From an uncultured Ruminococcus sp. (GTDB lineage Bacteria; Bacillota; Clostridia; Oscillospirales; Ruminococcaceae): a stretch of 64,000 nt of DNA. A program made the translations under genes and the position numbers. Of the stretch, positions 17,057 through 27,292 are shown piece by piece. The notes under the pieces are model-generated. The model was not told where the DNA came from. It ran no database searches and was given only the letters and a program-made list of their open reading frames with translations. Every line of letters begins with the position of its first letter. The stretch's first letter is position 1. Where the stretch lies: assembly GCA_910577575.1 (NCBI GenBank), contig CAJTOG010000002.1, positions 1 through 64,000 of the forward strand, given 5' to 3'.

Positions 17057-19378
17057 AAACTTAATCCTGCCGTTACAGAACTCAAGCCGAACCGTCTCAC
17101 CTTTTTTGATACTTGAATTTATAATCATCTTTGCAAGTTCATTTTCAATCAGGTCAGTAACTCTGCGTTTAATTGGTCTTGCACCATATTTATCAGTTTC
17201 CTTTGCCGCAGCTATTGCAGAAATAACATCATTGTCATAACTCAATTCAATACCCAGAGCTTTCGCACGGAATTTCAGATTATCCAAAGCTTTCGCACTT
17301 ATTTTCATCAAATCATCTTTTTCAAGACTGTGAAAAACAATTATTTCATCAATTCTTCCTGCAAATTCAGGAGTAAAGTGAGCTTTCACCGTATCAAGTA
17401 CTCGCTTTTCACTTTCGCTGTCAGCATCATTTCCAAAACCTAAAGACGTGCGTCCTGAAAGTTCCTCTGCACCAACATTTGAAGTCATAATTATGATACA
17501 GTTCCTGAAGCTTACTTTTCTCATGGACGAATCCGTCAGTATGCCATAATCAAGCACCTGAAGCATGATATTCAGTACTTCTGAATCTGCCTTTTCAATT
17601 TCATCAAACAACACAAGAGAATACGGATTACGCCTTATCTTTTCACAAAGACTGCTGTTTTTATCATCGTATCCCGCATATCCGGGAGGTGCACCGATAA
17701 GTTTAGAAACAGAATGCTTTTCCATAAATTCGGACATATCAATGCGTATCAGGTTTTTCTCTGAACCGAAAAGGCATTCTGAAAGTGCTTTGGCAAGTTC
17801 AGTCTTACCTACTCCGGACGGACCGGCAAACAAAAACGATGCTGAAGGTCTGTCACTTTCACGAAGTCCCGATTTTGCACGGCATACAGCATTTGTAACT
17901 TTTTTTACTGCATAATTATGTCCGACAACACGTTCTCTTAAATTCTTTTCAAGAAAAGTAAGCTGAACTGCCTCTTCAATTGTTATTTTATTTAATGGTA
18001 TACCCGTTTTCATAGAAACGACAGACATTATATCCTCCGCTGTAACAGATGCTGTTTCATTATTATTAATAATTTTACTTATTTTGCTGATACTGAAATT
18101 TTTATCTCTTAATCTTACAAAATCCGAATCTTTGACCCTTAATCCTGAATTATGACGTATCTTTGCACATGCACACGCTTCATCAAGTACATCTATAGCT
18201 TTATCCGGAAGAAATCTGTCTGAAATATACCTTACAGCCATATTGACAGACAGTGAAATCATTTCATCAGAAATTTTAACGCCATGATAACTTTCATAAC
18301 TGTTTTTAAGTCCCTTTATAATTTCAGTACATCCTTCAATGTCAGGTTCATTAATCTGAACAGGCTGGAAACGCCTTTCAAGTGCTGAGTCTTTTTCAAT
18401 GGTTTTGCTGTATTCTTCAAATGTAGTAGCACCTATAATCTGTAGTTCTCCTCTTGCAAGCTGTGGTTTCATTATATTTGCAGCATCTATAGCTCCTTCT
18501 GCCGCACCTGCTCCGACAATCGTATGGATTTCATCAATAAATAAAATTATATTCCCTGCATTTATTGCCTCATCAATACAAGCTTTTACACGTTCTTCAA
18601 AATCTCCCCTATATTTTGCTCCTGAAAGCAAAGAAGTAAAATCCAGCGAGAAAATAAATTTATTTTTCAATGAATCGGGAACAAGATTCCTCACAAACAA
18701 TTCTGCCACTCCCTCAACAATTGCTGTTTTTCCAACTCCTGCCTCACCTATAAGACACGGATTATTTTTATTGCGTCTTGCAAGAACCTGTAAAACACGC
18801 TCCACTTCTTTAATTCTGCCGATTAAAGGGTCATTTTTTTTGATAATGGACAAATCAGTGAGGTTTTTCCCATAGCGGAATAAATTCGGCAGATGTGAAA
18901 CTTTAGGTTTTATAGCTTCATAAAGTTCATTTCTAACTTCCATTGAAGAAATTATCTCAAGACCGTTACAGATTCCGGTCATATTTCCGCCTGCCTTTTT
19001 TATTACAGTACAGGCACTGCATGAGGGTTCACGTATAATTGCCGCAAGAATATGTTCAGGCGAAGCCTGCTTTTTTTTGTCACTAAGTGCAATGTTGTAT
19101 GCATTTTCAAGAATACGCTTTGAAGCGGTAGTAAAACAGCGATAATTTAATATTGACGGAGTACCTGTTCCCACAAGATTTGCAATCTCATGACGCAAAT
19201 CGTCATATGCAATATCATTTTCTATAAGTATTTCTGCTGCATTTGAAGTGCCGTCATTGGCAATTGAAAGCAGAATATGCTCGCTTCCGACATAGGTATG
19301 CCCCATTTCAGAAGCTGATTCAATAGCTCCCTCTATTATAGAAGCCGATTTCTTTGTAAATTTGTCTGTGTTTATCAT
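17036..19378 (-). CDS. clpC: ClpC-like AAA+ unfoldase, short middle domain
   Basis: 780 residues. Double Clp-N repeat at about 1-145, AAA1 Walker A GEAGVGKTAI and Walker B FIDEIHT, and AAA2 Walker A GPSGVGKTEL with LFDEIEK. A SLGFG loop in AAA2 matches the ClpP-docking tripeptide, so pairing with ClpP is expected. The stretch between AAA1 and AAA2 is only about 35 residues and lacks the UVR/coiled-coil middle domain of classical ClpC, so MecA-type adaptor control may be absent. AGGAGGAG precedes the ATG. No ctsR, mcsA or mcsB is seen nearby. Confidence 0.88.
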   Translation of the reverse strand: MINTDKFTKKSASIIEGAIESASEMGHTYVGSEHILLSIANDGTSNAAEILIENDIAYDDLRHEIANLVGTGTPSILNYRCFTTASKRILENAYNIALSDKKKQASPEHILAAIIREPSCSACTVIKKAGGNMTGICNGLEIISSMEVRNELYEAIKPKVSHLPNLFRYGKNLTDLSIIKKNDPLIGRIKEVERVLQVLARRNKNNPCLIGEAGVGKTAIVEGVAELFVRNLVPDSLKNKFIFSLDFTSLLSGAKYRGDFEERVKACIDEAINAGNIILFIDEIHTIVGAGAAEGAIDAANIMKPQLARGELQIIGATTFEEYSKTIEKDSALERRFQPVQINEPDIEGCTEIIKGLKNSYESYHGVKISDEMISLSVNMAVRYISDRFLPDKAIDVLDEACACAKIRHNSGLRVKDSDFVRLRDKNFSISKISKIINNNETASVTAEDIMSVVSMKTGIPLNKITIEEAVQLTFLEKNLRERVVGHNYAVKKVTNAVCRAKSGLRESDRPSASFLFAGPSGVGKTELAKALSECLFGSEKNLIRIDMSEFMEKHSVSKLIGAPPGYAGYDDKNSSLCEKIRRNPYSLVLFDEIEKADSEVLNIMLQVLDYGILTDSSMRKVSFRNCIIIMTSNVGAEELSGRTSLGFGNDADSESEKRVLDTVKAHFTPEFAGRIDEIIVFHSLEKDDLMKISAKALDNLKFRAKALGIELSYDNDVISAIAAAKETDKYGARPIKRRVTDLIENELAKMIINSSIKKGETVRLEFCNGRIKFSKGVAV

Positions 19379-19475
19379 AATATCTCCTCCTGATATTTGT
19401 TCTGCACCTGTACTTATATATTATGCCACCTATTACGTGCGATAACAGTCGAAAAAAATAATCCCCGAAAAAAAT

Positions 19476-19504
19476 TTGTAACACTTTTCGGCGACTGGCA
19501 TAAT
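19476..19504 (+). promoter_or_regulatory. promoter of the cysteine-rich small gene
   Basis: TTGTAA (19476-19481), 17-base spacer and CATAAT (19499-19504). Confidence 0.5.
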
Positions 19505-19512
19505 ATGTAATA

Positions 19513-19536
19513 TGAAACGCAAGAGAAAACGTTTCA
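19513..19536 (+). promoter_or_regulatory. inverted repeat in the leader of the cysteine-rich small gene
   Basis: TGAAACG (19513-19519) is repeated inverted as CGTTTCA (19530-19536) around a ten-base centre. It falls at or just after the expected transcription start, so it is either an operator or a 5' mRNA hairpin. Confidence 0.45.
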
Positions 19537-19564
19537 AATACATCTTTAAAGGAGATTTTTAACT

Positions 19565-19714
19565 ATGTGTAATTGCTTTGAGGGAAACAGCTGTATGTGG
19601 ATTATTCTTCTTATCCTCATCTTCATCATTTTCTGCGGATGCGGTAATAACAACAACGGCTGTGGCTGCAACAACAATAACAACAACGACTGTGGCTGCG
19701 GCTGTGGCTGCTAA
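19565..19714 (+). CDS. 49-residue cysteine-rich small membrane protein
   Basis: 49 residues with eleven cysteines, at 2, 4, 10, 24, 26, 33, 35, 43, 45, 47 and 49. A strongly hydrophobic segment (about 11-24, Trp/Ile/Leu/Phe-rich) is followed by an Asn-rich, Gly-Cys-repeat tail. AAAGGAGA sits 11 bases before the ATG, with a promoter upstream and a terminator directly after, so it is a complete single-gene unit. Similar tiny Gly/Cys/Asn-rich peptides occur in spore formers; a role in spore coat, metal binding or redox is a guess. Function unknown. Confidence 0.75.
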   Translation: MCNCFEGNSCMWIILLILIFIIFCGCGNNNNGCGCNNNNNNDCGCGCGC

Positions 19715-19721
19715 ATAAACA

Positions 19722-19760
19722 AAAAAAGCTGCCGGATTAAAATCCGGCAGTTTATTTTTT
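19722..19760. terminator. bidirectional terminator between small gene and clpX
   Basis: A nine-pair stem (19729-19737 with 19742-19750) is flanked by A's on one side and T's on the other, so it can serve both the plus-strand small gene and minus-strand clpX. Confidence 0.85.
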
Positions 19761-19768
19761 GTCTTAAA

Positions 19769-21055
19769 TCAATCAATAGGTGAAACGACCTTGTTTCTCC
19801 TGTTGATTAATACAGGTTCAGCTTTTTCTGTAACACACTCTTTTGTAACAAGTACCTTAGCTATACTTCCGTCAGACGGAACAACGAACATGGATTTCAT
19901 GAGTATGCCCTCCATAATTGAACGGAGTCCTCTTGCACCCGTTTTTTGTGAGATAGCCTTTTTAGCAATTTCAATAAGTGCATCATCATCTATTTCAAGT
20001 TCAATGTCATCATACTCAAAAAGCTTTTTATATTGCTTTATAAGAGCATTTTTAGGTTCTGTAAGAATTTTGACGAGTGAATTTTCATCAAGCTCCTCAA
20101 GAACTGTAATAACAGGAAGTCTGCCGACAAATTCGGGAACCATTCCAAACTTTACAAGGTCTTTCGGGATAACCTGTTTAAATATATTTTTCTTTTCTTC
20201 TTTGATGGTTTTAATTTCACCGCCGAAACCTATAGGTGACTTTCCTATACGCTTCTGAATCTGATTTTCAAGACCGTCAAAAGCACCACCACAGATAAAC
20301 AGAATATTCTTAGTATCAATCTGGAGTACTTCCTGATTAGGATGCTTTCTGCCTCCCTGCGGAGGAACATTTGAAACAGTTCCTTCAATGATTTTAAGAA
20401 GTGCCTGTTGTACGCCCTCACCGCTTACATCACGGGTAAGTGATGCATTTTCAGATTTTCTTGCAATTTTATCTATTTCATCAATATATATAATACCTCT
20501 TTCAGCCGCCTTAATGTCATAATCCGCTGCCTGAATAAGACGAAGCAGAACATTTTCAACATCGTCTCCTACATAGCCTGCTTCTGTAACAGTAGTAGCA
20601 TCAGCAATAGCAAAAGGAACATTAAGAAGTTTTGCAAGAGTCTGGGCAAGAAAAGTTTTTCCGACACCTGTAGGACCAAGTAGAAGAACATTGCTTTTCT
20701 GAAGTTCAATACCATCGGATTTATTTGAAGTTTCAGCTTCTTCCTGACTTATAAGCCGCTTATAATGATTATATACGGCAACAGAAAGCGATACTTTGGC
20801 ATCATCCTGACCGACAACATAATCATCAAGAAATTCTTTTATTTCCATGGGCTTCATAAGGGTTATAGAAGAAGCAACATTGTTCTTTTCCTTTTTTGAA
20901 GACTTTCGCTGAGCCTTTGTAAACGCAGAACCAAAGAGCATTTCATAACAGTACATAACACATTCATCACATATATTAGCCGTTCCGGCAGTGAACATAT
21001 TATTTACCTTGTTTTCTCCTCTTCCGCAGAAATTACATGATTTAAATTCAGCCAT
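19769..21055 (-). CDS. clpX: ATP-dependent Clp protease ATP-binding subunit ClpX
   Basis: 428 residues. The N-terminal zinc-binding domain has CNFC and CDEC pairs. The AAA+ domain has Walker [13 protein letters not shown], Walker [12 protein letters not shown] and GARGLRS (sensor 2). The IGFG ClpP-binding loop is visible in KSPIGFGG. It unfolds tagged substrates into ClpP. It lies ten bases after clpP, so the two are co-transcribed. Confidence 0.97.
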   Translation of the reverse strand: MAEFKSCNFCGRGENKVNNMFTAGTANICDECVMYCYEMLFGSAFTKAQRKSSKKEKNNVASSITLMKPMEIKEFLDDYVVGQDDAKVSLSVAVYNHYKRLISQEEAETSNKSDGIELQKSNVLLLGPTGVGKTFLAQTLAKLLNVPFAIADATTVTEAGYVGDDVENVLLRLIQAADYDIKAAERGIIYIDEIDKIARKSENASLTRDVSGEGVQQALLKIIEGTVSNVPPQGGRKHPNQEVLQIDTKNILFICGGAFDGLENQIQKRIGKSPIGFGGEIKTIKEEKKNIFKQVIPKDLVKFGMVPEFVGRLPVITVLEELDENSLVKILTEPKNALIKQYKKLFEYDDIELEIDDDALIEIAKKAISQKTGARGLRSIMEGILMKSMFVVPSDGSIAKVLVTKECVTEKAEPVLINRRNKVVSPID

Positions 21056-21065
21056 TCAGAAAACC

Positions 21066-21653
21066 CTACCTTTTCTCGATAACCTTATCAATAAGTCCAT
21101 ATTCCATAGCTTCCTGAGCAGTCATATAATTATCACGCTCAGTATCGGCCTGAATCTGTTCAAGTGGTTTGCCAGTGTTTTCAGCAAGCATTTTATTCAT
21201 CTTCTGACGTGTTCTGACAAGATGGTCTGAATGTATCTTTATATCAGTACACTGACCTGAAAGACCACCTGATATAAGAGGCTGATGAATAAGAATTTCA
21301 CTGTTAGGAAGTGCAAAACGCTTACCCTTTGCACCGGCAGCAAGAAGAAATGCACCCATGGAAGCAGCCATGCCTATGCATATCGTTGATACATCACACT
21401 TTATATACTGCATAGTATCATATATAGCCATACCTGCAGTAATTGAACCGCCCGGGCTGTTAATATAAAGTGAAATATCCTTTTCAGTATCCTGACTTTC
21501 AAGGAAAAGAAGCTGTGCAACAACAACACTCGCTGATGCATCGCTTACCTGATCCGAAAGCATAATAATTCTGTCATTCAGTAAACGGGAAAAAATATCG
21601 TAAGACCTTTCTCCACGGCTTGTCTGTTCAACAACATAAGGTATAAAGCTCAT
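21066..21653 (-). CDS. clpP: ATP-dependent Clp protease proteolytic subunit ClpP
   Basis: 195 residues. The Ser protease residues are Ser98 in GMAASMG, His123 in LIHQPL and an Asp in the DTERD segment near 170-174. Length and N-terminus (SFIPYVVEQ) are typical. It forms the tetradecameric barrel used by ClpX and probably by the ClpC-like protein. The order tig-clpP-clpX is the common Firmicutes arrangement. Confidence 0.97.
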   Translation of the reverse strand: MSFIPYVVEQTSRGERSYDIFSRLLNDRIIMLSDQVSDASASVVVAQLLFLESQDTEKDISLYINSPGGSITAGMAIYDTMQYIKCDVSTICIGMAASMGAFLLAAGAKGKRFALPNSEILIHQPLISGGLSGQCTDIKIHSDHLVRTRQKMNKMLAENTGKPLEQIQADTERDNYMTAQEAMEYGLIDKVIEKR

Positions 21654-21688
21654 AAATCATTGCCCTTTCTTTAATTCTTATTTAAAAG

Positions 21689-21718
21689 TGTTGTCCCACA
21701 GAAATATGCGGGACAACA
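21689..21718 (-). terminator. hairpin between tig and clpP
   Basis: A nine-pair perfect stem (21689-21697 with 21710-21718) stands between tig and clpP. On the minus strand only a weak T-rich tail follows, so partial termination or mRNA processing is more likely than complete termination. Confidence 0.55.
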
Positions 21719-21742
21719 TAATATACGATAAAAAATATCTGA

Positions 21743-23068
21743 TTATTCTGCTTTTTCTTCTGCCGGAGCAGTTTCTTTTTCTGAAACAGAATTATCAACA
21801 ACTGCATTTTCTTTTACAAGGTCAACAGCCTTCTGAACTTTCATATCTGTAATATATTCATCCATAGGAATAAACCTCTTTACAGTTTCAACGTCCATAT
21901 TATTTGCAGCTGCTATTTCACCGAGACCACTGTTGATTTCTTCTTCTGAAACTTCAATGTTTTCAAGCTCTGCAATCTTTTCAAGTGCAAGGCGAAGTTT
22001 AACTTCACCTACTGCTCTGTCCCTGTAAGTATCACGAAGGGAATCAACATCCATACCTGTGTACTGACAGTAAAGCTTAAGGCTCATTCCCTGCTGCTGG
22101 AGCTGCTGTTCAAATGAGTTAACAAGATTATCAATTCTCTGTTCATACATACAATTAGGGATAGGAGAATCAACCTTTTCAATAACAGCTTCAAGAACAG
22201 CGTTGTCAAATGCTGAATCAGCCTGTTTTGAAGCAGCTTCTTCGAGCTTTGTTCTGATGTCTGTTCTGTATTCCTCAACAGTTTCAAATTCTGTAGCATC
22301 TTTTACAAGGTCATCATCAATTTCAGGAAGTTCCTCATAGCTGATAGCCTTGAGCTTTGTCTTGAAAACAGCTTCCTTGCCTGCATATTCTTCCATCTGA
22401 TAATTTTCAGGGAATGTCACATTGACGTCAAATTCATCACCGATATTGTGACCACAAATCTGGTCTTCAAAACCTGGGATAAACTGACCGCTACCGAGCT
22501 TAAGCGGATGGTCTTCACCCTTACCGCCCTCAAATGCTTCTTCACCGAAAAATCCTTCAAAATCAATGATAACTTCATCATTCATCTGAGCCGGTCTGTC
22601 CTCCACGGAAACAATACGGGCATTCTTTTTTCTGATTATATCAATCTGCTTGTCAACATCAGCATCTGTAATTTCATTCACAACTTTGGGAGCCTTGATT
22701 CCCTTATAGTCTGCAATTTCAATAACGGGCTTTGTAATACATACAGCTTTAAGCTCAACGCCTGTTGATTTGTCAATTGAAGTAACCTCAATACTTGGTC
22801 TGTCAACCAGTTCAAGCTGAGTTTCTCTTACAGCAGCATCAATCTCCGGTCCGATAAGCGAATTTATAGCACCCTCATAGAATGCACCTTCACCGAATTC
22901 CTTTTCAGCAAGCTTTCTCGGAACCTTGCCCTTTCTGAAACCTTTTATCTGGATATTCTTTCTCTGTCTCTGATATTCTCTTTCAACAGCAGTTTCAAAA
23001 GCCTCTGCGTCAATAGTAATAATCAGTTCAGTTGTGTTTACATCTGTTTTGTTTGATGATTTTAACAT
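21743..23068 (-). CDS. tig: trigger factor
   Basis: 441 residues from ATG at 23068 with GGAGGG upstream. An in-frame ATG at 23107 adds 13 residues but lies at the mapped promoter region. The ribosome-binding signature GFRKGKVPRK is near residue 45, followed by a peptidyl-prolyl isomerase domain (about 155-245, GSGQFIPGFED) and the C-terminal chaperone arms. The last 20 residues are acidic and low-complexity. Confidence 0.96.
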   Translation of the reverse strand: MLKSSNKTDVNTTELIITIDAEAFETAVEREYQRQRKNIQIKGFRKGKVPRKLAEKEFGEGAFYEGAINSLIGPEIDAAVRETQLELVDRPSIEVTSIDKSTGVELKAVCITKPVIEIADYKGIKAPKVVNEITDADVDKQIDIIRKKNARIVSVEDRPAQMNDEVIIDFEGFFGEEAFEGGKGEDHPLKLGSGQFIPGFEDQICGHNIGDEFDVNVTFPENYQMEEYAGKEAVFKTKLKAISYEELPEIDDDLVKDATEFETVEEYRTDIRTKLEEAASKQADSAFDNAVLEAVIEKVDSPIPNCMYEQRIDNLVNSFEQQLQQQGMSLKLYCQYTGMDVDSLRDTYRDRAVGEVKLRLALEKIAELENIEVSEEEINSGLGEIAAANNMDVETVKRFIPMDEYITDMKVQKAVDLVKENAVVDNSVSEKETAPAEEKAE

Positions 23069-23125
23069 GATAACCCTCCGTTTTATATTTAATATAATGT
23101 TGTACATCTTGCAATACTTGGAATA

Positions 23126-23131
23126 TTATAC
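23126..23131 (-). promoter_or_regulatory. extended -10 promoter element of tig
   Basis: On the minus strand TGG-TATAAT forms an extended -10; no good -35 hexamer is found at normal spacing. Confidence 0.45.
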
Positions 23132-23186
23132 CACATTTCAAAAAATATTTCTACAATTTTTAATGACTTCTAAAAATCCTACAAAT

Positions 23187-23879
23187 TTACATCACCTTTT
23201 CAGGAATAAACTGTATATAATCACCTGAAATAAGATGAAAATTTATATCATCATATGTATTTTTAATACAAAGTTCATGAGCTGAACGCCCATGAATATG
23301 ACCGTAGAAACATTCCCTGATTTTATAGCGGTAAAGAATATCAAGTATGTCATAATTGAAATTTGAAGCAAAAACAGGCGGATAGTGCATAAAAACAAGC
23401 GGTTCAAGTCCTGCATTTAAAGCCGATTTTATAGAAGTCTCAAGACGCTGCACTTCACGGTGCAGAACTTTTTCATCCTGAGCTTCACCCGGCATATTTA
23501 CCCAGCCACGAGTTCCGCATATACCATATCTGCCATAAGCATAATGATTATTATGCAGAATTTTTATAGTATTTAATCCTTCAGCAGCAAAAAAATCTTC
23601 CATTTTTTTAACAGTTCCCCACCAATAATCATGATTTCCTTTAAGAATGATTTTAGTACCGGAAAGTTCATTGATAAATCTAAAATCAGGTAATGCCTGC
23701 TGAAGAGACATTCCCCAAGAGATATCCCCTGCAAGAACAACCATATCCGATTCTTTTATTGTTTCAAACCAGTTCTTGCTGATTTTTTCCTGATAATTTT
23801 CCCATCCTGCAAAAATGCTCATTGTCTTTGATGGGTCGCTGAAACATAAATGCAAATCGCCGATAACATAAAGACTCAT
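23187..23879 (-). CDS. calcineurin-like metallophosphoesterase
   Basis: 230 residues. The dimetal motifs are GDLHL, GDISWG, GNHDYWWG, HYPP and GHIHGR. This is a small cytosolic phosphoesterase of the COG1768 type, with unknown substrate. Its ATG overlaps the thrC stop by one base (TGATG), so the two are translationally coupled. Confidence 0.85.
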   Translation of the reverse strand: MSLYVIGDLHLCFSDPSKTMSIFAGWENYQEKISKNWFETIKESDMVVLAGDISWGMSLQQALPDFRFINELSGTKIILKGNHDYWWGTVKKMEDFFAAEGLNTIKILHNNHYAYGRYGICGTRGWVNMPGEAQDEKVLHREVQRLETSIKSALNAGLEPLVFMHYPPVFASNFNYDILDILYRYKIRECFYGHIHGRSAHELCIKNTYDDINFHLISGDYIQFIPEKVM

Positions 23880-25372
23880 CAGATACCAAGAATTTTCAGA
23901 ACATATGCTTTCTGTTCTGATTTGTCAATTACATCACTGAAACGTTCAGGCTTGTTTTTAAGGTCGGCAAGTGCAGACGGAACAGGCATTTTTGAAAGTT
24001 CTGATATTCTGTCAACCTTTGAATATTCGTCAACATCAGATTTTCCGCCCTCAAGAGCCTCAAGAACAGCAGCACTGAATTTATACGGACTTGCTGTTGA
24101 CGCAATAATTGTCTTGGTATCATCACCGGAAACAGCCTTGTAATCATTATAAACCTTTACAGCAACAGCGGTATGAGTATCACAAGTATATGAGTACTTG
24201 CCGTAAATTTCATGAATTACAGCCTTTGTCTGCTCATCATCACAGAATCCTGCCCAGAACTCATCTGAAAGCTTTGACTTGATATCATCGCTTACTTCAT
24301 ATCTGCCCTCAGATGCAAGTTTTCCAAACCACTCTTTTATTATAGTATCATTTTTGTTCGTCATTATATAAAGAAGTCTTTCAAGATTGCTTGAAATAAG
24401 AATATCCATTGAAGGAGAAACTGTTGCATAAAACTGACGGTTTCTGTCATAAATGCCGGTATTAATGAAATCCGTAAGTACATTGTTGATATTTGAAGCA
24501 CAAATGAGTTTGTTTACAGGCACGCCCATATGCTTGGCATAATAAGCTGCAAGAATATTTCCGAAGTTACCCGTCGGAACTACAATATTAATTTTGTCTC
24601 CAAGACTGATTTCTCCATCTTTTACAAGCTCTGCATAAGCTGAAATATAGTATACAATCTGTGGAACAAGACGACCCCAGTTAATTGAGTTGGCACTTGA
24701 AAACATCATTCCTTTTTCATCAAGTAAAGATTTTACATCATTGTCAGTAAAAATAGCCTTAACTCCGTTCTGACAGTCATCAAAATTGCCTTTGATTGCA
24801 CATACGCCAACATTTCCGCCCTCCTGAGTTTTCATCTGACGCTTCTGCATCGGGCTTACACCGTCTTCAGGATAAAATACAAGAATTGAAGTACCCTCAA
24901 CGTCCCTGAAACCTTCCAAAGCAGCCTTGCCGGTATCACCGGAAGTTGCAACAAGTATAACTATTTTTTTGTCAAGATTTATTTTTTTAGCTGATGTTGT
25001 CAGGAAATAAGGCAAAATCTGAAGTGCCATATCCTTGAAAGCACAGGTCGGACCATGCCATAATTCAAGCATATATGTGCCATCAAACAGATGTGCAATT
25101 TCAGCAATGCTTTCCGTCTCAAAATTTTTTGTTGAATAAGCATTATCTGTACAGTAATGAATTTCAGCATCAGAAAAATCTGTTAAATATTTTGAAAAAA
25201 CAAAAGCTGCCCTGTCGGAATATTTCATATCTCCGACTGCTTTTATTTCATCAGGAGTAAGCTTTGGAATTTCCTCCGGCACAAAAAGCCCGCCTTCTGC
25301 TGAAATTCCCTGAGTAATAGCCTCAGCACTGCTTACCTTTACCCTGCTGTTTCGTGTACTGTTATAAAACAT
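23879..25372 (-). CDS. thrC: threonine synthase
   Basis: 497 residues. It converts O-phosphohomoserine to threonine with PLP. The PLP lysine is Lys113 in TCAFKDMALQ, with the phosphate-binding VATSGDTGKAAL and VPTGNFGN motifs. Length fits the long class found in enterobacteria and yeast. It lies 16 bases after yraN, at the tail of the rplS operon. The homoserine-related gene thrH lies elsewhere at 48357. Confidence 0.95.
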   Translation of the reverse strand: MFYNSTRNSRVKVSSAEAITQGISAEGGLFVPEEIPKLTPDEIKAVGDMKYSDRAAFVFSKYLTDFSDAEIHYCTDNAYSTKNFETESIAEIAHLFDGTYMLELWHGPTCAFKDMALQILPYFLTTSAKKINLDKKIVILVATSGDTGKAALEGFRDVEGTSILVFYPEDGVSPMQKRQMKTQEGGNVGVCAIKGNFDDCQNGVKAIFTDNDVKSLLDEKGMMFSSANSINWGRLVPQIVYYISAYAELVKDGEISLGDKINIVVPTGNFGNILAAYYAKHMGVPVNKLICASNINNVLTDFINTGIYDRNRQFYATVSPSMDILISSNLERLLYIMTNKNDTIIKEWFGKLASEGRYEVSDDIKSKLSDEFWAGFCDDEQTKAVIHEIYGKYSYTCDTHTAVAVKVYNDYKAVSGDDTKTIIASTASPYKFSAAVLEALEGGKSDVDEYSKVDRISELSKMPVPSALADLKNKPERFSDVIDKSEQKAYVLKILGI

Positions 25373-25388
25373 AGAATCACCCTTTTAT

Positions 25389-25766
25389 TTAAAAAATAAA
25401 ATTATACCCTGTGGCATCGTAAGCATTTTGTATATAATCAATGCTTATTACAACGCCATTATCAATAATAACCTCTGCAATATCAAATCTCGGCTGAAGA
25501 ACCGTAGGGTGCTTATAACAATAATCAACTGCCGTTTTTATTATAAGTCCCCTTTTCCGTTTGTTTATTGCTTCAAAACCACTTACCATACTATTCGGTC
25601 TGCGTGATTTCACCTCAACAAATGCAATATAATCATCATCAACGGCAATTATATCAATTTCTCCGCCTTTTATACGGTAATTTCTTACTGCAATTTCATA
25701 TCCCATAGAAATGAGATAATCACATACATTCTTCTCGCCTATATTGCCGATTTCAGTATTATTCAT
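25389..25766 (-). CDS. YraN/UPF0102 family nuclease-like protein
   Basis: 125 residues. The restriction-endonuclease-like core is [21 protein letters not shown], split here around the catalytic D and ExK motif. It starts with the usual GEKNVCDYL helix. Function is not established. It overlaps rnhB by eight bases and is a standard neighbour of rnhB. Confidence 0.85.
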   Translation of the reverse strand: MNNTEIGNIGEKNVCDYLISMGYEIAVRNYRIKGGEIDIIAVDDDYIAFVEVKSRRPNSMVSGFEAINKRKRGLIIKTAVDYCYKHPTVLQPRFDIAEVIIDNGVVISIDYIQNAYDATGYNFIF

Positions 25767-26388
25767 TCATATCACCAAGAATTTTTTTAAGAAAAGTCTT
25801 ACGGTGAATATCACTTGCACCATGTTTTTTTAGCATCTGACAGTGCAGTTCCGTTCCGTATCCCTTATGCTTTTCAAAACCGTATTCCGGATATTTTTCC
25901 GCAAGCTTCTTCATATATCTGTCCCTTGAAACCTTTGCAAGTACAGATGCAGCCGCTATTGATGCAGATTTTGCATCGCCTTTCACCAGATATTTTGCAG
26001 GACATTCAAGTTCCGGAAGCCTATTTCCGTCAACAAGTGCAATGTCGGGTTTTAATCCCAAACCATCAACGGCACGTTTCATTGCAAGCATGGAAGCCTG
26101 TAAAATATTAAGTTTATCTATCTCCTCAACAGATGCATATGCAATACAGTAAGCGTCTGCTTTCTTAATTATTTCATTGTAGAGCTTTTCACGTCTTGAT
26201 TCAGAAATTTTCTTGCTGTCATTAAGATAGTCAATTAATGTATCATCATTGAGGATAACCGCTGCTGCATAGACATCACCTGCCAGAGGTCCACGTCCTG
26301 CCTCATCAACTCCGCACAGAACAGGAAAAGTTCTGCGAATTTCACTGTCATATTCAAAAAGCTCTTTGTGTAAAATTATCCTTGCCAT
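25759..26388 (-). CDS. rnhB: ribonuclease HII
   Basis: 209 residues. It cleaves RNA in RNA-DNA hybrids and at single ribonucleotides. The catalytic DEAGRGPL motif begins at Asp28, with further acidic residues in VDGN and [10 protein letters not shown]. It lies between ylqF and yraN with minimal gaps. Confidence 0.96.
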   Translation of the reverse strand: MARIILHKELFEYDSEIRRTFPVLCGVDEAGRGPLAGDVYAAAVILNDDTLIDYLNDSKKISESRREKLYNEIIKKADAYCIAYASVEEIDKLNILQASMLAMKRAVDGLGLKPDIALVDGNRLPELECPAKYLVKGDAKSASIAAASVLAKVSRDRYMKKLAEKYPEYGFEKHKGYGTELHCQMLKKHGASDIHRKTFLKKILGDMNE

Positions 26389-26390
26389 AA

Positions 26391-27272
26391 TTATTCACCT
26401 GAAACAGACGGAAATTCCAGTGTAATTCTTCCGAGCTTACCACTTCTGAATTCATCAAGAACTGTTACAGCAGCCCTTTCTGTATTGATTTCTCCACCTG
26501 AAATTACCATGCCACGTTTTTTCCCTACTTTTTCAAGAAGCACATATCCACTGTCCGATTCATCATATTCTATCTTATAACGTTCTTTCAGTGACTGCGG
26601 ATAATTTTCTGCAAGAAAACTGAGAAGTTTCATTGCAAGAGTTTCAATATCAAGGATATCATCACTTATCGCACCTGTAAAAGCAAGTTTTATTGCCGTT
26701 GACTGGTCCTCAAATTTCGGCCAAAGCACTCCTGGCATATCAAGAAGTTCGGTATTATCCTGAAGCTTGACCCACTGCTTTGTACGTGTAACACCAGGTC
26801 TGTCTTCAACTTTAGTACGTTTACTGCCTGCCAGTCGGTTTATCAGTGAGCTCTTTCCGACATTTGGTATACCCAGAACCATAAGTCTTACAGGTGCACC
26901 GACCATACCACTTTTCTGCCTTTTTTCCATGAGATTCTTCAGAACAGTTGCCTTAAGAACCGGCATAAGCTTATTGAGCCCTTTTCCTGATTTACAGTCA
27001 ACGGCAAGAGCAGTTACATTTTCTCTTTTAAAATAGTTAACCCATGCAGATGTAACCTTACTGTCAGCAAGGTCGCATTTATTAAGAAGTACAATTCTTG
27101 GCTTTGATGATGTAAGCGAATCAATTTCAGGATTACGGCTGCTCATGGGAGTTCTTGCATCAATAATTTCCACAACTGCATCAACAAGCTTTAAATTAGC
27201 TGAAATCGCACGTCTTGTCTTAGCCATATGCCCGGGAAACCACTGTATTGTTTTCATATCAGTATTTTCCAT
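26391..27272 (-). CDS. ylqF: ribosome biogenesis GTPase YlqF (RbgA)
   Basis: 293 residues. It is a circularly permuted GTPase needed for late 50S assembly: G4 NKCD precedes G1 [12 protein letters not shown] and G3 DMPG. The N-terminal [10 protein letters not shown] motif is diagnostic. AGGAGA precedes the first ATG; a second in-frame ATG five codons later is less likely. Confidence 0.95.
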   Translation of the reverse strand: MENTDMKTIQWFPGHMAKTRRAISANLKLVDAVVEIIDARTPMSSRNPEIDSLTSSKPRIVLLNKCDLADSKVTSAWVNYFKRENVTALAVDCKSGKGLNKLMPVLKATVLKNLMEKRQKSGMVGAPVRLMVLGIPNVGKSSLINRLAGSKRTKVEDRPGVTRTKQWVKLQDNTELLDMPGVLWPKFEDQSTAIKLAFTGAISDDILDIETLAMKLLSFLAENYPQSLKERYKIEYDESDSGYVLLEKVGKKRGMVISGGEINTERAAVTVLDEFRSGKLGRITLEFPSVSGE

Positions 27273-27292
27273 TTATTTTCTCCTGATAAAAA

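Noticed and set aside
18399..18875. Plus-strand frame of about 158 codons
   Set aside because: It lies opposite the clpC-like AAA1 domain, which is clearly coding; no ribosome binding site or promoter.
19513..19536. CcpA (cre) site near the cysteine-rich gene
   Set aside because: The half-sites resemble cre but are separated by ten bases, far too many for a cre.
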